Of a stretch of 64,000 nucleotides of DNA, positions 16,894-26,417 are shown in pieces. How positions within the stretch are numbered: position 1 is the first letter of the stretch; every line of letters starts with the position of its first letter. The stretch covers positions 50,887 to 114,886 of the forward strand of contig DBRG01000003.1 of NCBI GenBank assembly GCA_002305545.1, written 5' to 3'. Source of the stretch: Bacteroidales bacterium UBA1374. Its GTDB lineage: Bacteria; Bacteroidota; Bacteroidia; Bacteroidales; UBA932. Below the pieces are notes generated by a model, which saw only the letters and a list, made by a program, of their open reading frames with translations, searched no databases and was not told the DNA's origin. The translations under genes and the position numbers were made by a program.

Positions 16894-17925
16894 ATGGGAT
16901 TTGCCAATAAATTCACGGAACAAGCCGCCGCCGCCCTGGAAGGATGCGATTCTGCTCTGATAACCAGGGCAGTAGAAGGGAACCCATGGTTCATACCGGA
17001 ATTTGTCCGCCACCGTCTTGACACACTCAGGGACAGCCTGAAAAAAGAAACCGGCATTTTAGACGGATTGCTGGATCTGGAAATACCGGAGCATGCCCCG
17101 CGAATGATCTCCATAGTGGCAGCCGGGAACATTCCCCTGGTCTGCTGGCATGATTTTGTATGCGCCCTTGCTTACGCAGCAGCCCATCCGCGGGACGTTG
17201 TACTGGAAGTGAAATTATCTTCACGGGACCAGGTGTTGCTGCCCGCCATAGTGGAGCGGATGAGCATCGTGAACGATTCCTGCCTTGCAGGAGTCCGGGT
17301 GCGATTTGTGAAGCAGGTGGATCCTGGAACGCAGGCCATATTATTCACAGGAGGATCACAGGCCGAGTTGTACTATCGTCGGCAATTTCCTGCGACTCCC
17401 ATGCTGCTGCGCACCAGCCGGAGCTCTGTGGCTCTGCTCAATGGAAGTGAAACACCATCCCAGCTCGATGGCCTAGCGCAGGATTGTTTTCTTTATTTTG
17501 GACTGGGCTGCCGCAATGTATCGCTTCTGCTGGTGCCCCGGGCCTATGATTTTCGTACTTTTATTACACAGGCAGGATCAATTTTTGGGACCCTGCTGCA
17601 AAACCATCCGGGTTACAGGAACGCCTTGCGGCACGCAAGGGCCTGTTTCCTGATGACAGAGGCCGGATCGCAGGAGGGAGCAGCTGTTCCGGGTTTCGTT
17701 ATACTAAAGGAAAGCAACCAATTGAATCCTCCCATGGCCGTGCTGCACTACCTTACCTACCCGGACCATGACCGGGCTATCCGTTTTATTGAGCAAAACA
17801 AAGATTATATCCAGTGCGTTTCCGGTACGCCGGGGACTCCTCTTGGGCAAACGCAGTACCCTTTGTTCACAGAGTATGCCGATGGATTAAACACGTTGGA
17901 ATGGCTACAAAAATTATCATCCTGA
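16894..17925 (+). CDS. LuxC-like acyl-CoA reductase
   Basis: 343 residues from ATG 16894; the promoter at 16866-16873 excludes earlier starts. Belongs to the acyl-CoA reductase (LuxC, PF05893) group of the aldehyde dehydrogenase superfamily: nucleotide-binding segment IVAAGNIPLVCWHDF (about 76-90), and the thiol motif LGCRNVS (Cys about 206). Such enzymes reduce acyl-CoA to aldehyde with NAD(P)H. No LuxE or LuxAB is near, so it is not a light system; the product in Bacteroidota is unknown. Overlaps miaA by 25 bp. Confidence 0.82.
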   Translation: MGFANKFTEQAAAALEGCDSALITRAVEGNPWFIPEFVRHRLDTLRDSLKKETGILDGLLDLEIPEHAPRMISIVAAGNIPLVCWHDFVCALAYAAAHPRDVVLEVKLSSRDQVLLPAIVERMSIVNDSCLAGVRVRFVKQVDPGTQAILFTGGSQAELYYRRQFPATPMLLRTSRSSVALLNGSETPSQLDGLAQDCFLYFGLGCRNVSLLLVPRAYDFRTFITQAGSIFGTLLQNHPGYRNALRHARACFLMTEAGSQEGAAVPGFVILKESNQLNPPMAVLHYLTYPDHDRAIRFIEQNKDYIQCVSGTPGTPLGQTQYPLFTEYADGLNTLEWLQKLSS

Positions 17926-18782
17926 CTGGACCCACAGGAGTGGGAAAAACGGAGCAGGGGCTGGCCATTGCCCGTTTACTTAAAACCCCTGTGATCAGTT
18001 GTGACAGCCGGCAGATATACAGGGAGCTGTGCATTGGGGTAGCCCGTCCTTCCCCGGAAGAACTGGCACGGGCAGAACATTATTTCATAGCCACCCATTC
18101 CATACATCAGCCCTATTCGGCAGGCGATTACGAAAGGGAAGCCTGGGACCTGGTAATGCGTCTGGCTCCGTCGCATGATTATTTACTGATGGTGGGCGGT
18201 TCCGGTTTATATATAGATGCTTTCATCAGTGGCATTGACCAGATGCCATCCCCGGATCCCGTGCTGCGTAAAGAACTGATGGCCCTGGCAGAAGAACAGG
18301 AAGGCCTGGAAGAACTCCGTTCCAGGCTCAGAACGCTGGATCCCGTAACCTATGCCCGCATTGATCTGGCAAATCCGCGACGTGTTATTAGAGCAGTAGA
18401 GGTGTGCCTGCTTTCCGGGAAGCCCTATCATTCTTTTTTAAAGCACACACCCAAAAACCGGCCTTTTGAAATTGAAGTGCTCCTGATGGATAAACCACGC
18501 CGGGAACTATACGAACGCATAGACAAGCGGGTGGCCCGCATGATGGAAGAAGGCCTGGTGGAGGAAGCCCGCAAACTGTATCCATACAGAAAACTCCCTG
18601 CACTCCGGACAGTCGGGTACAGGGAGCTTTTCGATTATTTTGAAGGGAAATACCCTCTAGAGGAAGCAGTCAGGCTGATTGGGCGCAACACCCGCAGGTA
18701 TGCAAAGCGTCAGCTGACTTACTGGAGAAATGTACCTAGAAAGGAAGATCATCCGCTCCTTCGTCCTGATCCGGAATTGTAA
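17901..18782 (+). CDS. miaA: tRNA dimethylallyltransferase MiaA
   Basis: 293 residues from ATG 17901, chosen because MATKIIILTGPTGVGKT is the family N-terminus. P-loop GPTGVGKT (10-17), DSRQIYRE (pocket for A37), and the later RRVIRAVEV and TVGYRELFDY motifs. Transfers a dimethylallyl group to N6 of A37 in tRNAs reading UNN codons. The start lies inside the end of the acyl-CoA reductase gene (25 bp overlap) and the 3' end overlaps the DUF3127 gene on the other strand by 47 bp. Confidence 0.96.
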   Translation: MATKIIILTGPTGVGKTEQGLAIARLLKTPVISCDSRQIYRELCIGVARPSPEELARAEHYFIATHSIHQPYSAGDYEREAWDLVMRLAPSHDYLLMVGGSGLYIDAFISGIDQMPSPDPVLRKELMALAEEQEGLEELRSRLRTLDPVTYARIDLANPRRVIRAVEVCLLSGKPYHSFLKHTPKNRPFEIEVLLMDKPRRELYERIDKRVARMMEEGLVEEARKLYPYRKLPALRTVGYRELFDYFEGKYPLEEAVRLIGRNTRRYAKRQLTYWRNVPRKEDHPLLRPDPEL

Positions 18783-19098
18783 TACCGGCAGGTGCAGAAG
18801 CATCCTCAGGTACGGCCATCCCGGCCGTCTCCTTTTCCAGGCGCCAGGCGCGTACTTCTGTATACCAGCGCCCGTTGTATTCTCTAGACTCTATATTGAC
18901 AGAAGCTTTCACAGTATCACCGGTCGAAAATCCTTCCAGTTCCCGGACCTTTTCTTCTCCGAAAACAGATATACAGACTTTACGGGCATAAGAAGATTCC
19001 CGGGTTTCCAGGATAAATTCCTGTTTTACCCATTCGCCCCTTGCCCCGGACCCTTTGAACTGCGAAAGTTTCCCAATTAAAGTTCCCCGGATTTCCAC
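18736..19098 (-). CDS. DUF3127 protein with SSB-like acidic tail
   Basis: 120 residues with a GTG start at 19098 (gives MEIRGTLIGKL, as in the family). All-beta, OB-fold-like body (about 1-85, KASVNIESREYNGRWYTEV), then a flexible linker and an acidic tip ending DEGADDLPF. This tip resembles the C-terminal peptide of single-strand DNA-binding proteins (Asp-Asp-x-Pro-Phe) that docks partner enzymes. DUF3127 has no assigned function; nucleic-acid binding is inference from fold and tail. Follows the FKBP gene by 8 bp, same operon; its tail end overlaps miaA. Confidence 0.85.
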   Translation of the reverse strand: MEIRGTLIGKLSQFKGSGARGEWVKQEFILETRESSYARKVCISVFGEEKVRELEGFSTGDTVKASVNIESREYNGRWYTEVRAWRLEKETAGMAVPEDASAPAGITIPDQDEGADDLPF

Positions 19099-19106
19099 TT
19101 CAGCGC

Positions 19107-19814
19107 TCAGTTTGCAGCAGGGAACACCTTGTTCATTTCCACTTCAAAAATCAGCGCACAGTTGGGACCTATAACGCCGCCGGCTCCGTTGGAGCCGTAT
19201 CCGAGTTCGGAAGGAACGTAGAGAATAATCTTGCCTCCTTCACCAACAAGCTGCATACCTTCTGTCCAGGCAGGAATCACCCTGTCAAGAGGGAATTTGG
19301 CCATTTCGTTACGGGAATAGGAAGAGTCAAATTCGGTGCCGTCTATAAGGGTGCCCAAATAATGCACTTCCACCGTGTCGGTTGATTTTGGGCGGATTTC
19401 ATTTCCTTCGCGGATGATCTTGTATTGCAGTCCGCTGGGCAGTACCACTATACCCTCCTTGGTCTTATTTTCTTCCAGGAACGTTTGTCCTTCCGTGAGA
19501 TTGCGCTCTCCTTCAACAACACTCTTTTTTTGCATGTAAGCGGTAATGTCGTTGTTCCAGGTCATCATTTCTTCCTGAGTCGGGTCGTCCTCCCGGGCCA
19601 TAAGTTCCTTATACGCCTTAACAACCATGTCGTTGTTCAATTCTCCGAAATTGGACTGTTTGACCATAGAGGCCAGAGAGTATCCAACCGAACGGCTTAC
19701 CGAATCAACAGCTCCTTTTGAAAAATCTGCATTCCCTTTGGGTGCGCCGCTCTCGCAGGACACGGCAATCATTGCGCCCAGCAGGGCGATTGAAAAAATC
19801 TTTAATGTTCTCAT
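19107..19814 (-). CDS. FKBP-type peptidyl-prolyl isomerase lipoprotein
   Basis: 235 residues. Lipoprotein signal MRTLKIFSIALLGAMIAVSC with lipid-anchor Cys20, then an FkpA/Mip-type helical dimerisation domain (about 30-115) and an FKBP domain (about 125-232) with VEVHYLGTLIDGTEFDSSY and IPAWTEGMQL. Acts as a proline isomerase and chaperone in the periplasm. First of a two-gene unit with DUF3127. Confidence 0.95.
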   Translation of the reverse strand: MRTLKIFSIALLGAMIAVSCESGAPKGNADFSKGAVDSVSRSVGYSLASMVKQSNFGELNNDMVVKAYKELMAREDDPTQEEMMTWNNDITAYMQKKSVVEGERNLTEGQTFLEENKTKEGIVVLPSGLQYKIIREGNEIRPKSTDTVEVHYLGTLIDGTEFDSSYSRNEMAKFPLDRVIPAWTEGMQLVGEGGKIILYVPSELGYGSNGAGGVIGPNCALIFEVEMNKVFPAAN

Positions 19815-19858
19815 TGTTTATTATAGTTTGAAATATTGTCCGGCTGAATTGTAAACGA

Positions 19859-19866
19859 CAAATGTA
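19859..19866 (-). promoter_or_regulatory. -7 promoter element for the FKBP gene
   Basis: TACATTTG on the minus strand, an exact match, 44 nt before the ATG. It is just beyond the 3' end of the neighbouring ureohydrolase gene (stop at 19871). Confidence 0.5.
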
Positions 19867-19870
19867 CAGT

Positions 19871-20905
19871 TTATTTCTTGTTATTTGAATATGTATAACA
19901 GCAAATTTTATGTAAAAGGCGTGCCCCCACTATGGCATCCCAGGGATCGTCACCGGAAGGCGCCACTTCGCACAGGTCAAAGCCAATGATCCTGCGTTGA
20001 GAAGAGGCCAGCAGGTACAAAAGGTAATCCACCTGCTCAAATCTTAGTCCCCCCGGCACCGGAGTCCCTGTGTTGGGACAAAGATCCGGGGACAGTCCGT
20101 CTATGTCCAGGCTGAGATAAACCTGGTCCGGGAGGCTTTCCAGGATCCTGTGGCATTGTTCCCTCCAGGTGAGGCCTTCATACAAGTCTTCCTTAAGCGA
20201 TTCGTCGGGGAAAAAGGATATGCGCGGGTCACTGTGTATTATTTCGTTTTCCGCATTACAATAATCACGTACCCCCACCTGGGTAAGGGCTGCCACAGAA
20301 GGGATGGTTTTCAAGACATTGAACATGATAGAAGCATGGGAATATGTGAAACCTTCATAAGCTTGACGTAGGTCGGCATGGGCATCGATGTGCAGGATCC
20401 CGAATGGCCCGAAATGTTCTTCCAGTGCCTTGATATGTCCCAGCGGAACAGAATGTTCTCCACCCACGATCCCCACCAGTTTCCCCTGGCGCAGCTGTTC
20501 TGAACACTGCAGGTAAACAATGCGGTTCATGCGGGCACAAGCCTGGTTTACCTGTTCAAGGACTTCTCCCAACCCGTTATCCAGGGGATCGCCGCCTTCT
20601 TCCCAGCACTGGATGATCTTTTCGGCCAAAAGGCGTGCAGAGCGGTTTAAAACAGGCAATTCTTCGTGTACCTGGATGGTCCCGATGGGAATATTCCATG
20701 CCTCGGGTACCCTGGAATTATAAAGGTCTATCTGTTCGGAGGCATCAATGATGGCACCGGGGCCCCTGTGTGTACCTGCACGATAAGAGGTAGTCACGTC
20801 CCATGGTACCGAAACCAGCACAATCTCTGCTTCCTGCTGTGTGAAGGGCAGTGCGAAATAATTGCCGTTGGCTGCCCCGGGCAGGTTGGGATCAAATTTT
20901 TTCAT
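19871..20905 (-). CDS. Ureohydrolase (arginase/agmatinase/formimidoylglutamase family)
   Basis: 344 residues from ATG 20905. The binuclear-Mn site is intact: GGEHSVPLG, HIDAHADL (Asp-x-His-x-Asp) and SLDIDGLSPDLCPNTGTP. The enzyme hydrolyses a guanidino- or formimino-type C-N bond; the sequence alone does not separate agmatinase, arginase or formimidoylglutamase, and no polyamine or histidine-degradation genes are near. Start overlaps the kdsD stop (ATGA, 4 bp), so translation is likely coupled. An upstream in-frame extension is open but lies inside kdsD and is rejected. Confidence 0.88.
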   Translation of the reverse strand: MKKFDPNLPGAANGNYFALPFTQQEAEIVLVSVPWDVTTSYRAGTHRGPGAIIDASEQIDLYNSRVPEAWNIPIGTIQVHEELPVLNRSARLLAEKIIQCWEEGGDPLDNGLGEVLEQVNQACARMNRIVYLQCSEQLRQGKLVGIVGGEHSVPLGHIKALEEHFGPFGILHIDAHADLRQAYEGFTYSHASIMFNVLKTIPSVAALTQVGVRDYCNAENEIIHSDPRISFFPDESLKEDLYEGLTWREQCHRILESLPDQVYLSLDIDGLSPDLCPNTGTPVPGGLRFEQVDYLLYLLASSQRRIIGFDLCEVAPSGDDPWDAIVGARLLHKICCYTYSNNKK

Positions 20906-21873
20906 ACGATTCCTTCTCTGATTATGTCGTGTATGTGAACCATCCCAACATACCGGCCATCCTGCAGGACAATGAGCTGGGTGATTTTTGAAGTTTCCAT
21001 CATCCGGTAAGCATGTACGGCCAGTTCCCCGCAAGGGATGGTTTTTGGATTCTTTGTCATGATATCAGAGGCACACAGGGCTTCCAGGCTACTGTTCTTT
21101 TCCACCATCCGGCGCACATCACCGTCTGTGATTATGCCCAGGAGTTTATCATCTGCATCCAGTACCGCAGTGGCTCCAAGACGGTTTTTTGAGATCACAA
21201 AAATTGTATCCCTTACCGATTGCCCCGGCCGGACCAGGGGTCGGAGTTCCGGATTCATGATATCGGAAACTGTCAGGTACAATTTTTTGCCTAAAGATCC
21301 GCCCGGGTGAAATCGGGCAAAGTCAGAAGGGGTGAAACCGCGCAGCTTGAGCAGGCATACGGCCAGGGCATCTCCCAGAACCATCTGAACGGTTGCGCTG
21401 GCTGTGGGAGCCAGGTCGTTGGGGCATGCTTCGTGCGGGGCAGAAGCAAATAATAAGTAATCGGCAGACCTTCCAAGGTAGGATTCCCTGTTTCCGACCA
21501 TTCCAATGAGAGGATTTCCCATTTTGCGGATCAACGGCACCAGTACTTTTATCTCTGCAGTCTCTCCGCTCTTGGAAAGGCACATCACAACATCCCCCGG
21601 TTGTACTATGCCCAGATCACCGTGTATGGCATCGGCCGCGTGCATGAAAACGGCCGGGGTTCCGGTGGAGTTGAACGTGGCTACAATCTTCTGGCCGATT
21701 ATGGCGCTTTTCCCTATGCCTGTAACAATAAGGCGGCCTTTGGAAGAATACAGCAAGTCCACAACATCCAGGAACGACTGGTCTATGGAAGAGCGCAGGC
21801 CGCTAATTGCAAATTGCTCTTTATCAATAACATCAAGTGCTGTTTGTTTAATTTCCTGGTTGGGTTTCTTCAT
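20902..21873 (-). CDS. kdsD: D-arabinose-5-phosphate isomerase (KpsF/GutQ/KdsD)
   Basis: 323 residues from ATG 21873. SIS sugar-isomerase domain (about 25-180; TGIGKSAIIGQKI, SKSGETAE, AAD-IHGDLG) followed by two CBS domains (about 195-323). Turns ribulose-5-phosphate into arabinose-5-phosphate for KDO, hence lipopolysaccharide. An MsbA-like exporter lies further along. The ATG at 21936 is rejected: it would put the -7 element inside the gene. Confidence 0.95.
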   Translation of the reverse strand: MKKPNQEIKQTALDVIDKEQFAISGLRSSIDQSFLDVVDLLYSSKGRLIVTGIGKSAIIGQKIVATFNSTGTPAVFMHAADAIHGDLGIVQPGDVVMCLSKSGETAEIKVLVPLIRKMGNPLIGMVGNRESYLGRSADYLLFASAPHEACPNDLAPTASATVQMVLGDALAVCLLKLRGFTPSDFARFHPGGSLGKKLYLTVSDIMNPELRPLVRPGQSVRDTIFVISKNRLGATAVLDADDKLLGIITDGDVRRMVEKNSSLEALCASDIMTKNPKTIPCGELAVHAYRMMETSKITQLIVLQDGRYVGMVHIHDIIREGIV

Positions 21874-21913
21874 AAAATTTTGAAAGAATAAAACAAACGT
21901 ATAACTTAGTGGA

Positions 21914-21921
21914 CAAAGGTA
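21914..21921 (-). promoter_or_regulatory. -7 promoter element for kdsD
   Basis: TACCTTTG on the minus strand, an exact match, 40 nt before the kdsD ATG and 7 nt before the divergent recQ ATG. Confidence 0.55.
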
Positions 21922-21928
21922 GTAAAAT

Positions 21929-24118
21929 ATGTACACTTCGTCCGAATTGCATCTTCAACTGAAAAGGCATTTTGGATTCAATACATTCAAGGGACAACAG
22001 GAAGCGGTTATCTCCCATTTATTGCAGGGAGGCGATGCTTTTGTCTTAATGCCCACCGGGGGAGGGAAATCCATGTGTTACCAGTTGCCCGCCCTGCTGC
22101 TTGAGGGGACTGCCATTGTCATATCGCCGCTCATTGCCTTGATGAAGAACCAGGTCGATGCCATTCGCGGGTTTTCAGCAGACAATTACGGTGTCGCCCA
22201 TTTTTTGAACTCTTCGCTTACACGTACACAGATAGGCGAAGTCAGGGATTCCCTTCTTTCGGGAAAAACAAAATTGCTATATGTGGCTCCCGAATCACTC
22301 ACAAAAGAGGAAAATATACTATTGTTCAAACAGTTGCAGATTTCCTTTTATGCCATAGATGAAGCCCATTGCATTTCCGAATGGGGTCACGATTTCAGGC
22401 CGGAATACAGGCGAATCAGGCCATTGATCAACGAAATAGGCAAAGCACCTGTTATTGCCCTCACAGCCACGGCTACACCCAAGGTACAGCGGGACATCCA
22501 GAAAAACCTGGACATGATGGACGCAAAGGTCTTCAAAACATCCTTCAACAGGGAAAACCTGTATTATGAAGTCAGACCCAAGGTAAATGTGAACAAGGAA
22601 CTGGTAAAATTCATCCGTCAGCACCAGGGGAAAAGCGGTATTGTCTATTGCCTGAGTCGAAAAAAAGTGGAAGAAATAGCCTCGTTTTTGCAGGTGAACA
22701 ACATCAGGGCACTTCCTTATCATGCCGGTATGGACGCTGCTGCAAGAACAATCAATCAGGATCAGTTCCTGATGGAAGAGGCAGATGTCATTGTGGCCAC
22801 CATCGCCTTTGGCATGGGGATAGACAAACCGGATGTCCGGTTTGTGGTACACTACGATATTCCCAAATCACTGGAAGGGTATTACCAGGAAACAGGCCGT
22901 GCCGGGCGTGACGGTGGAGAAGGCCAGTGTATTGCCTTTTACAGTTACAAGGACATCCAGAAACTGGAAAAATTCAAACAGGGAAAGCCCATTGCAGAGC
23001 AGGAAGTAAGCAAGCAATTGCTTATGGAAACGGTAGCGTATGCTGAATCAAATCTATGCAGGCGCAAGATTTTGCTCAATTATTTTGGAGAAGATTATTC
23101 GCAGGAAAGTTGTGAAAGTTGTGACAACTGCCTGCATCCGAAAAAACAGTTTGACGGGCAGGAAGAGATGTGCCTTGTTCTTGAAACGGTTCAGAAATCA
23201 TTGCAGCAATTCAATTCGGAACATATAGCCAACATCATATCCGGTGTGTCCAATTCGATGATCAAATCATACCAGCACCACAAGCTGGATATATTTGGAA
23301 TGGGCAGGGACAAGACGCCCCATTTCTGGAATGCCGTAATCCGGCAGGGCATAGTACTCCATTTCCTGGAGAAGGACATTGAAAAATACGGGGCCTTGTC
23401 GGTCACACCAGAAGGCAGGGACTTTCTGGAAAATCCCTCTCCACTTATGCTGTATGAAGACCGCCAGATGGAGGAAGACACTGAATCGGAATCCGATGTT
23501 GCTTCCAAAGCCGGCGGCGGAGGAGGGGATGAAGAGTTGCTGTCCATGCTCAGGGACCTCAGGAAGGATATGGCACACAAGCTGAAACTGGCTCCTTTTA
23601 TTGTATTTCAGGATGTCAGTCTTGAAGACATGTCCATAAACTATCCCATAACCCTGGAAGAACTGGTCCATTGCCAGGGAGTGGGAGAAGGAAAGGCAAA
23701 AAAATATGGGAAACCATTTGTCGAGCTCATAGAAAAGTACGTAGAAGAGAACGAAATCGAGCGTCCACAGGACATGGTGGTCAAATCTGTGATCAACAAG
23801 TCTCAAAACAAGGTTTATATCATACAAAGCATAGACCGCAAGCTGGATTTTGAAGACATTGCCGAGGCCAAAGGCCTTTCAATAGAGGAATTGCTGGAAG
23901 AAATTGAAGTCATTATAAATTCGGGTACAAAGCTGGATATCAACTATTACCTGGAACAAACCATAGACGAAGACAAACTTGAGGCTATCTACGATTATTT
24001 CCATGAAGAGGCAAAGTCCGAATCCCTCTCAGAAGCGGTGAAGATACTGGGCCCGGAATATTCAGAAGAAGAAGTGAGACTGGTCCGGATAAAATTTTTA
24101 GTTGAGGTTGCCAACTGA
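21929..24118 (+). CDS. recQ: ATP-dependent DNA helicase RecQ
   Basis: 729 residues. Superfamily-2 helicase: Walker A MPTGGGKS (41-48), DEAH box (144-147) with the RecQ aromatic loop HCISEWGHDFRPEY, helicase-C with QETGRAGRDG, zinc-binding RQC cysteines (CRRKILLNYF ... CESCDNC), HRDC domain (about 535-605) and an extra C-terminal helix-turn-helix-like region to the end (about 610-729), common in Bacteroidota RecQ. Unwinds 3' to 5' in recombination and fork repair. Cytoplasmic. Divergent from kdsD; 19 bp before the next gene's ATG. Confidence 0.97.
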   Translation: MYTSSELHLQLKRHFGFNTFKGQQEAVISHLLQGGDAFVLMPTGGGKSMCYQLPALLLEGTAIVISPLIALMKNQVDAIRGFSADNYGVAHFLNSSLTRTQIGEVRDSLLSGKTKLLYVAPESLTKEENILLFKQLQISFYAIDEAHCISEWGHDFRPEYRRIRPLINEIGKAPVIALTATATPKVQRDIQKNLDMMDAKVFKTSFNRENLYYEVRPKVNVNKELVKFIRQHQGKSGIVYCLSRKKVEEIASFLQVNNIRALPYHAGMDAAARTINQDQFLMEEADVIVATIAFGMGIDKPDVRFVVHYDIPKSLEGYYQETGRAGRDGGEGQCIAFYSYKDIQKLEKFKQGKPIAEQEVSKQLLMETVAYAESNLCRRKILLNYFGEDYSQESCESCDNCLHPKKQFDGQEEMCLVLETVQKSLQQFNSEHIANIISGVSNSMIKSYQHHKLDIFGMGRDKTPHFWNAVIRQGIVLHFLEKDIEKYGALSVTPEGRDFLENPSPLMLYEDRQMEEDTESESDVASKAGGGGGDEELLSMLRDLRKDMAHKLKLAPFIVFQDVSLEDMSINYPITLEELVHCQGVGEGKAKKYGKPFVELIEKYVEENEIERPQDMVVKSVINKSQNKVYIIQSIDRKLDFEDIAEAKGLSIEELLEEIEVIINSGTKLDINYYLEQTIDEDKLEAIYDYFHEEAKSESLSEAVKILGPEYSEEEVRLVRIKFLVEVAN

Positions 24119-24131
24119 AGTTTTATCTTTG
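24102..24131 (+). promoter_or_regulatory. Promoter for the 759-aa protein gene
   Basis: GTTG (ends 24104), 19-nt spacer, TATCTTTG (24124-24131), placed inside and just after the recQ 3' end. The -7 element stops 6 nt before the ATG at 24138. Confidence 0.65.
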
Positions 24132-24137
24132 TCTTTT

Positions 24138-26417
24138 ATGCGCAAACGTACGATCATATTTTTGGTATTGTTGACCCTGCTGCTGGCAGGGGCGGCTGTG
24201 TATGGTTATCTGGTGCTTTTCAGGAATGCCGGCCACCCGGTTTCAAGCAACAATACGTACAAGGCTGTTCCGGTGGACGCAGTACTGGTTCAGCATTTCA
24301 GCCAGTTAAGCACTCTGACCGGAGAAGTTCTGTCTCCGGGCAGTTATATGGAACGTCTGTTTCATCCGGTGGCGGGTACGCAGGCATTACTGGAGGAACT
24401 AAACTCATATATCACATTGCATAATCCCGCGCTGCTTAAGGCCGAGGCGCTCTGTTCCCTGCACCCTTCGGCAAAAAATTCGCTGGCCACCCTCTTCTGT
24501 GTTTCAGGATCACTTTCACAGGATACGCAATGGTGGGAGAATTTTTTTGCCGGATTGTCCATACCTTATATAAAACTTTCTTATGACGGGCAGACCATGT
24601 ACCAGGTGGGCGGGGAGGGGACAGGCAATGCGGTTTATGCATCCTATGTTCAGGACTTGCTGATGATTTCCTCATCACGGGTGGTTCTGGAATCATCCCT
24701 GCGCCACCTTGCAAGGGGCACCTCCCTGGCGGACGATCCAGGCTTTGCACGCATTGTGGAACAAACCCAGGTCTCTAAACCTACCCGGCTTTTTATTCCG
24801 CACCAGAGGGTCCCTGCGCTTTTTGCCGCATACCTTGGAGTCCCCATGCAAAAATATGCTGCCTTTGTCAGAACATCAGCCCAATGGACCGTGCTGGACG
24901 GTTTTATTGGGGGACATGAAGTCAGGGTGGATGGTTATTCGGTATTCCCCTCTGGAGCGGAACATTATTTTTCCACGTTGCTTGGCCAGGAACCCCAGAA
25001 ACTCATGGCACCACAAATCCTGCCTGCTGCCACTGTGGCAGGTTTTTCCCTGGGCCTGTCAGATCCAGCTTCTTTCCTGGATGCATACGGCAGGTATCTT
25101 GAATGGCACAAAATCAAAAGAAACGAGCCTGAAAAGGAAAGGATAGAGTGGTTCAACCTGTTGTATCCCACCGAAGTATCACTTTCCTGTGTGCCTTATG
25201 GAAGTGAATTGCATTGGATAACCGTCATCCATTCCCGGTACATTCACCAGGCCAGGATCCAGTTCGCACTTTTAAACAAACAGGAAGAGGGCAAGGTGAT
25301 GAAAAATCCCCTGCCCGGACTCATGCCCGGGATTTTTGGGCCGATATTTAACCTGTGCCAGGCAGGGTATTATTGCTTTATTGGTTCGTTCATTCTCTTT
25401 GGGCCTGAAAATCTGCTTAACGGAATGCTAGAAGGCAACCTGGCCGGTAATTACCACTCACTGGCCGATGCCATTTCCCAGACCCCTGCATCGCCAGGTA
25501 TTATGAACGCTTCCAACCTTACTTTATTTCTACAGCCGGCTACCGGCCTGGAACAACTTAAAACTTTGATTGACAAACGGTATACAGAACGTCTGGATGC
25601 CTGGAGCCGCTATAATGCACAAGTTACATTCCTACAATTTTCATCCCTGGAAGACCGCCTTTATGCGCATTTGTCTGTATACGGAGATTCTCTGGAAATA
25701 TCACCCCTGGTGCCACGGCATAAGGAAGTGCGCATGCAGGACGGTACCAGGCAGGATACCCTGGCCAGGGGAACACCACCCTACAAGGTTTTTAACCATT
25801 TAACCAGAAAGGGTAATGAGCTGTTCCAGACTCCCTGGCCCGAATGCCGGCTCATCATGAGGGATCACACTGGAAAAACTTTATGGGAGAAGACCATGGA
25901 AGGGCCCATCCAGGACCGTGTCGCCCAACTGGATTTCCTAAAGAATGACAAATTGCAGATGTTGTTTTCTATAGGGAACAGGTTGTATTTGCTGGACAGG
26001 CTGGGACGCAACGTGTCCCCCTATCCCAGGGCTTATGCAGCCAGTATTCTTTATGGTCCGTTTGTATTTGATCCGGAAGGGAAAAAGGAATATAGGATCC
26101 TGCTTGTACATCAGGACAATGTCTTGCGTTGTTATGACAAGTCTGGCAGTGTGTCCGGCGGGTGGAACGATTTTTCCCTTTCCGGATACCTTACCGGACA
26201 ACCCCGGTACGTAATGTGGGAAAACACTGGTTTATGGGTGATTTATACAGAAACGCAGACGGTTTTTCTGTCGGAAAGGGGCCTGGTCAGGGGCATGACC
26301 ACACGGAAAGAATGCCTGGATCCACAGGCAGAAATCCGTATTTCCGGTCCATATGAGCTTTACGGCACAACAATTGAAGGTAAACCCATAACCATTATAC
26401 TGGAATCAATAGAATGA
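24138..26417 (+). CDS. Uncharacterised membrane-anchored periplasmic protein
   Basis: 759 residues from ATG 24138. One N-terminal hydrophobic anchor (MRKRTIIFLVLLTLLLAG), the rest outside the cytoplasm. First 450 or so residues resemble DUF3352-like proteins with alternating helices and strands (AVLVQHFSQLSTLTGEV, SSSRVVLESSLRHL, which is typical of a substrate- or self-interaction repeat). The last 200 look like propeller blades (GKTLWEKTMEGPI, NRLYLLDRLGRNV, NVLRCYDKSGSV). Function unknown. Followed by DUF4834 and an MsbA-like transporter with overlapping stop/start codons, so a role in envelope assembly is an inference. Confidence 0.6.
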   Translation: MRKRTIIFLVLLTLLLAGAAVYGYLVLFRNAGHPVSSNNTYKAVPVDAVLVQHFSQLSTLTGEVLSPGSYMERLFHPVAGTQALLEELNSYITLHNPALLKAEALCSLHPSAKNSLATLFCVSGSLSQDTQWWENFFAGLSIPYIKLSYDGQTMYQVGGEGTGNAVYASYVQDLLMISSSRVVLESSLRHLARGTSLADDPGFARIVEQTQVSKPTRLFIPHQRVPALFAAYLGVPMQKYAAFVRTSAQWTVLDGFIGGHEVRVDGYSVFPSGAEHYFSTLLGQEPQKLMAPQILPAATVAGFSLGLSDPASFLDAYGRYLEWHKIKRNEPEKERIEWFNLLYPTEVSLSCVPYGSELHWITVIHSRYIHQARIQFALLNKQEEGKVMKNPLPGLMPGIFGPIFNLCQAGYYCFIGSFILFGPENLLNGMLEGNLAGNYHSLADAISQTPASPGIMNASNLTLFLQPATGLEQLKTLIDKRYTERLDAWSRYNAQVTFLQFSSLEDRLYAHLSVYGDSLEISPLVPRHKEVRMQDGTRQDTLARGTPPYKVFNHLTRKGNELFQTPWPECRLIMRDHTGKTLWEKTMEGPIQDRVAQLDFLKNDKLQMLFSIGNRLYLLDRLGRNVSPYPRAYAASILYGPFVFDPEGKKEYRILLVHQDNVLRCYDKSGSVSGGWNDFSLSGYLTGQPRYVMWENTGLWVIYTETQTVFLSERGLVRGMTTRKECLDPQAEIRISGPYELYGTTIEGKPITIILESIE

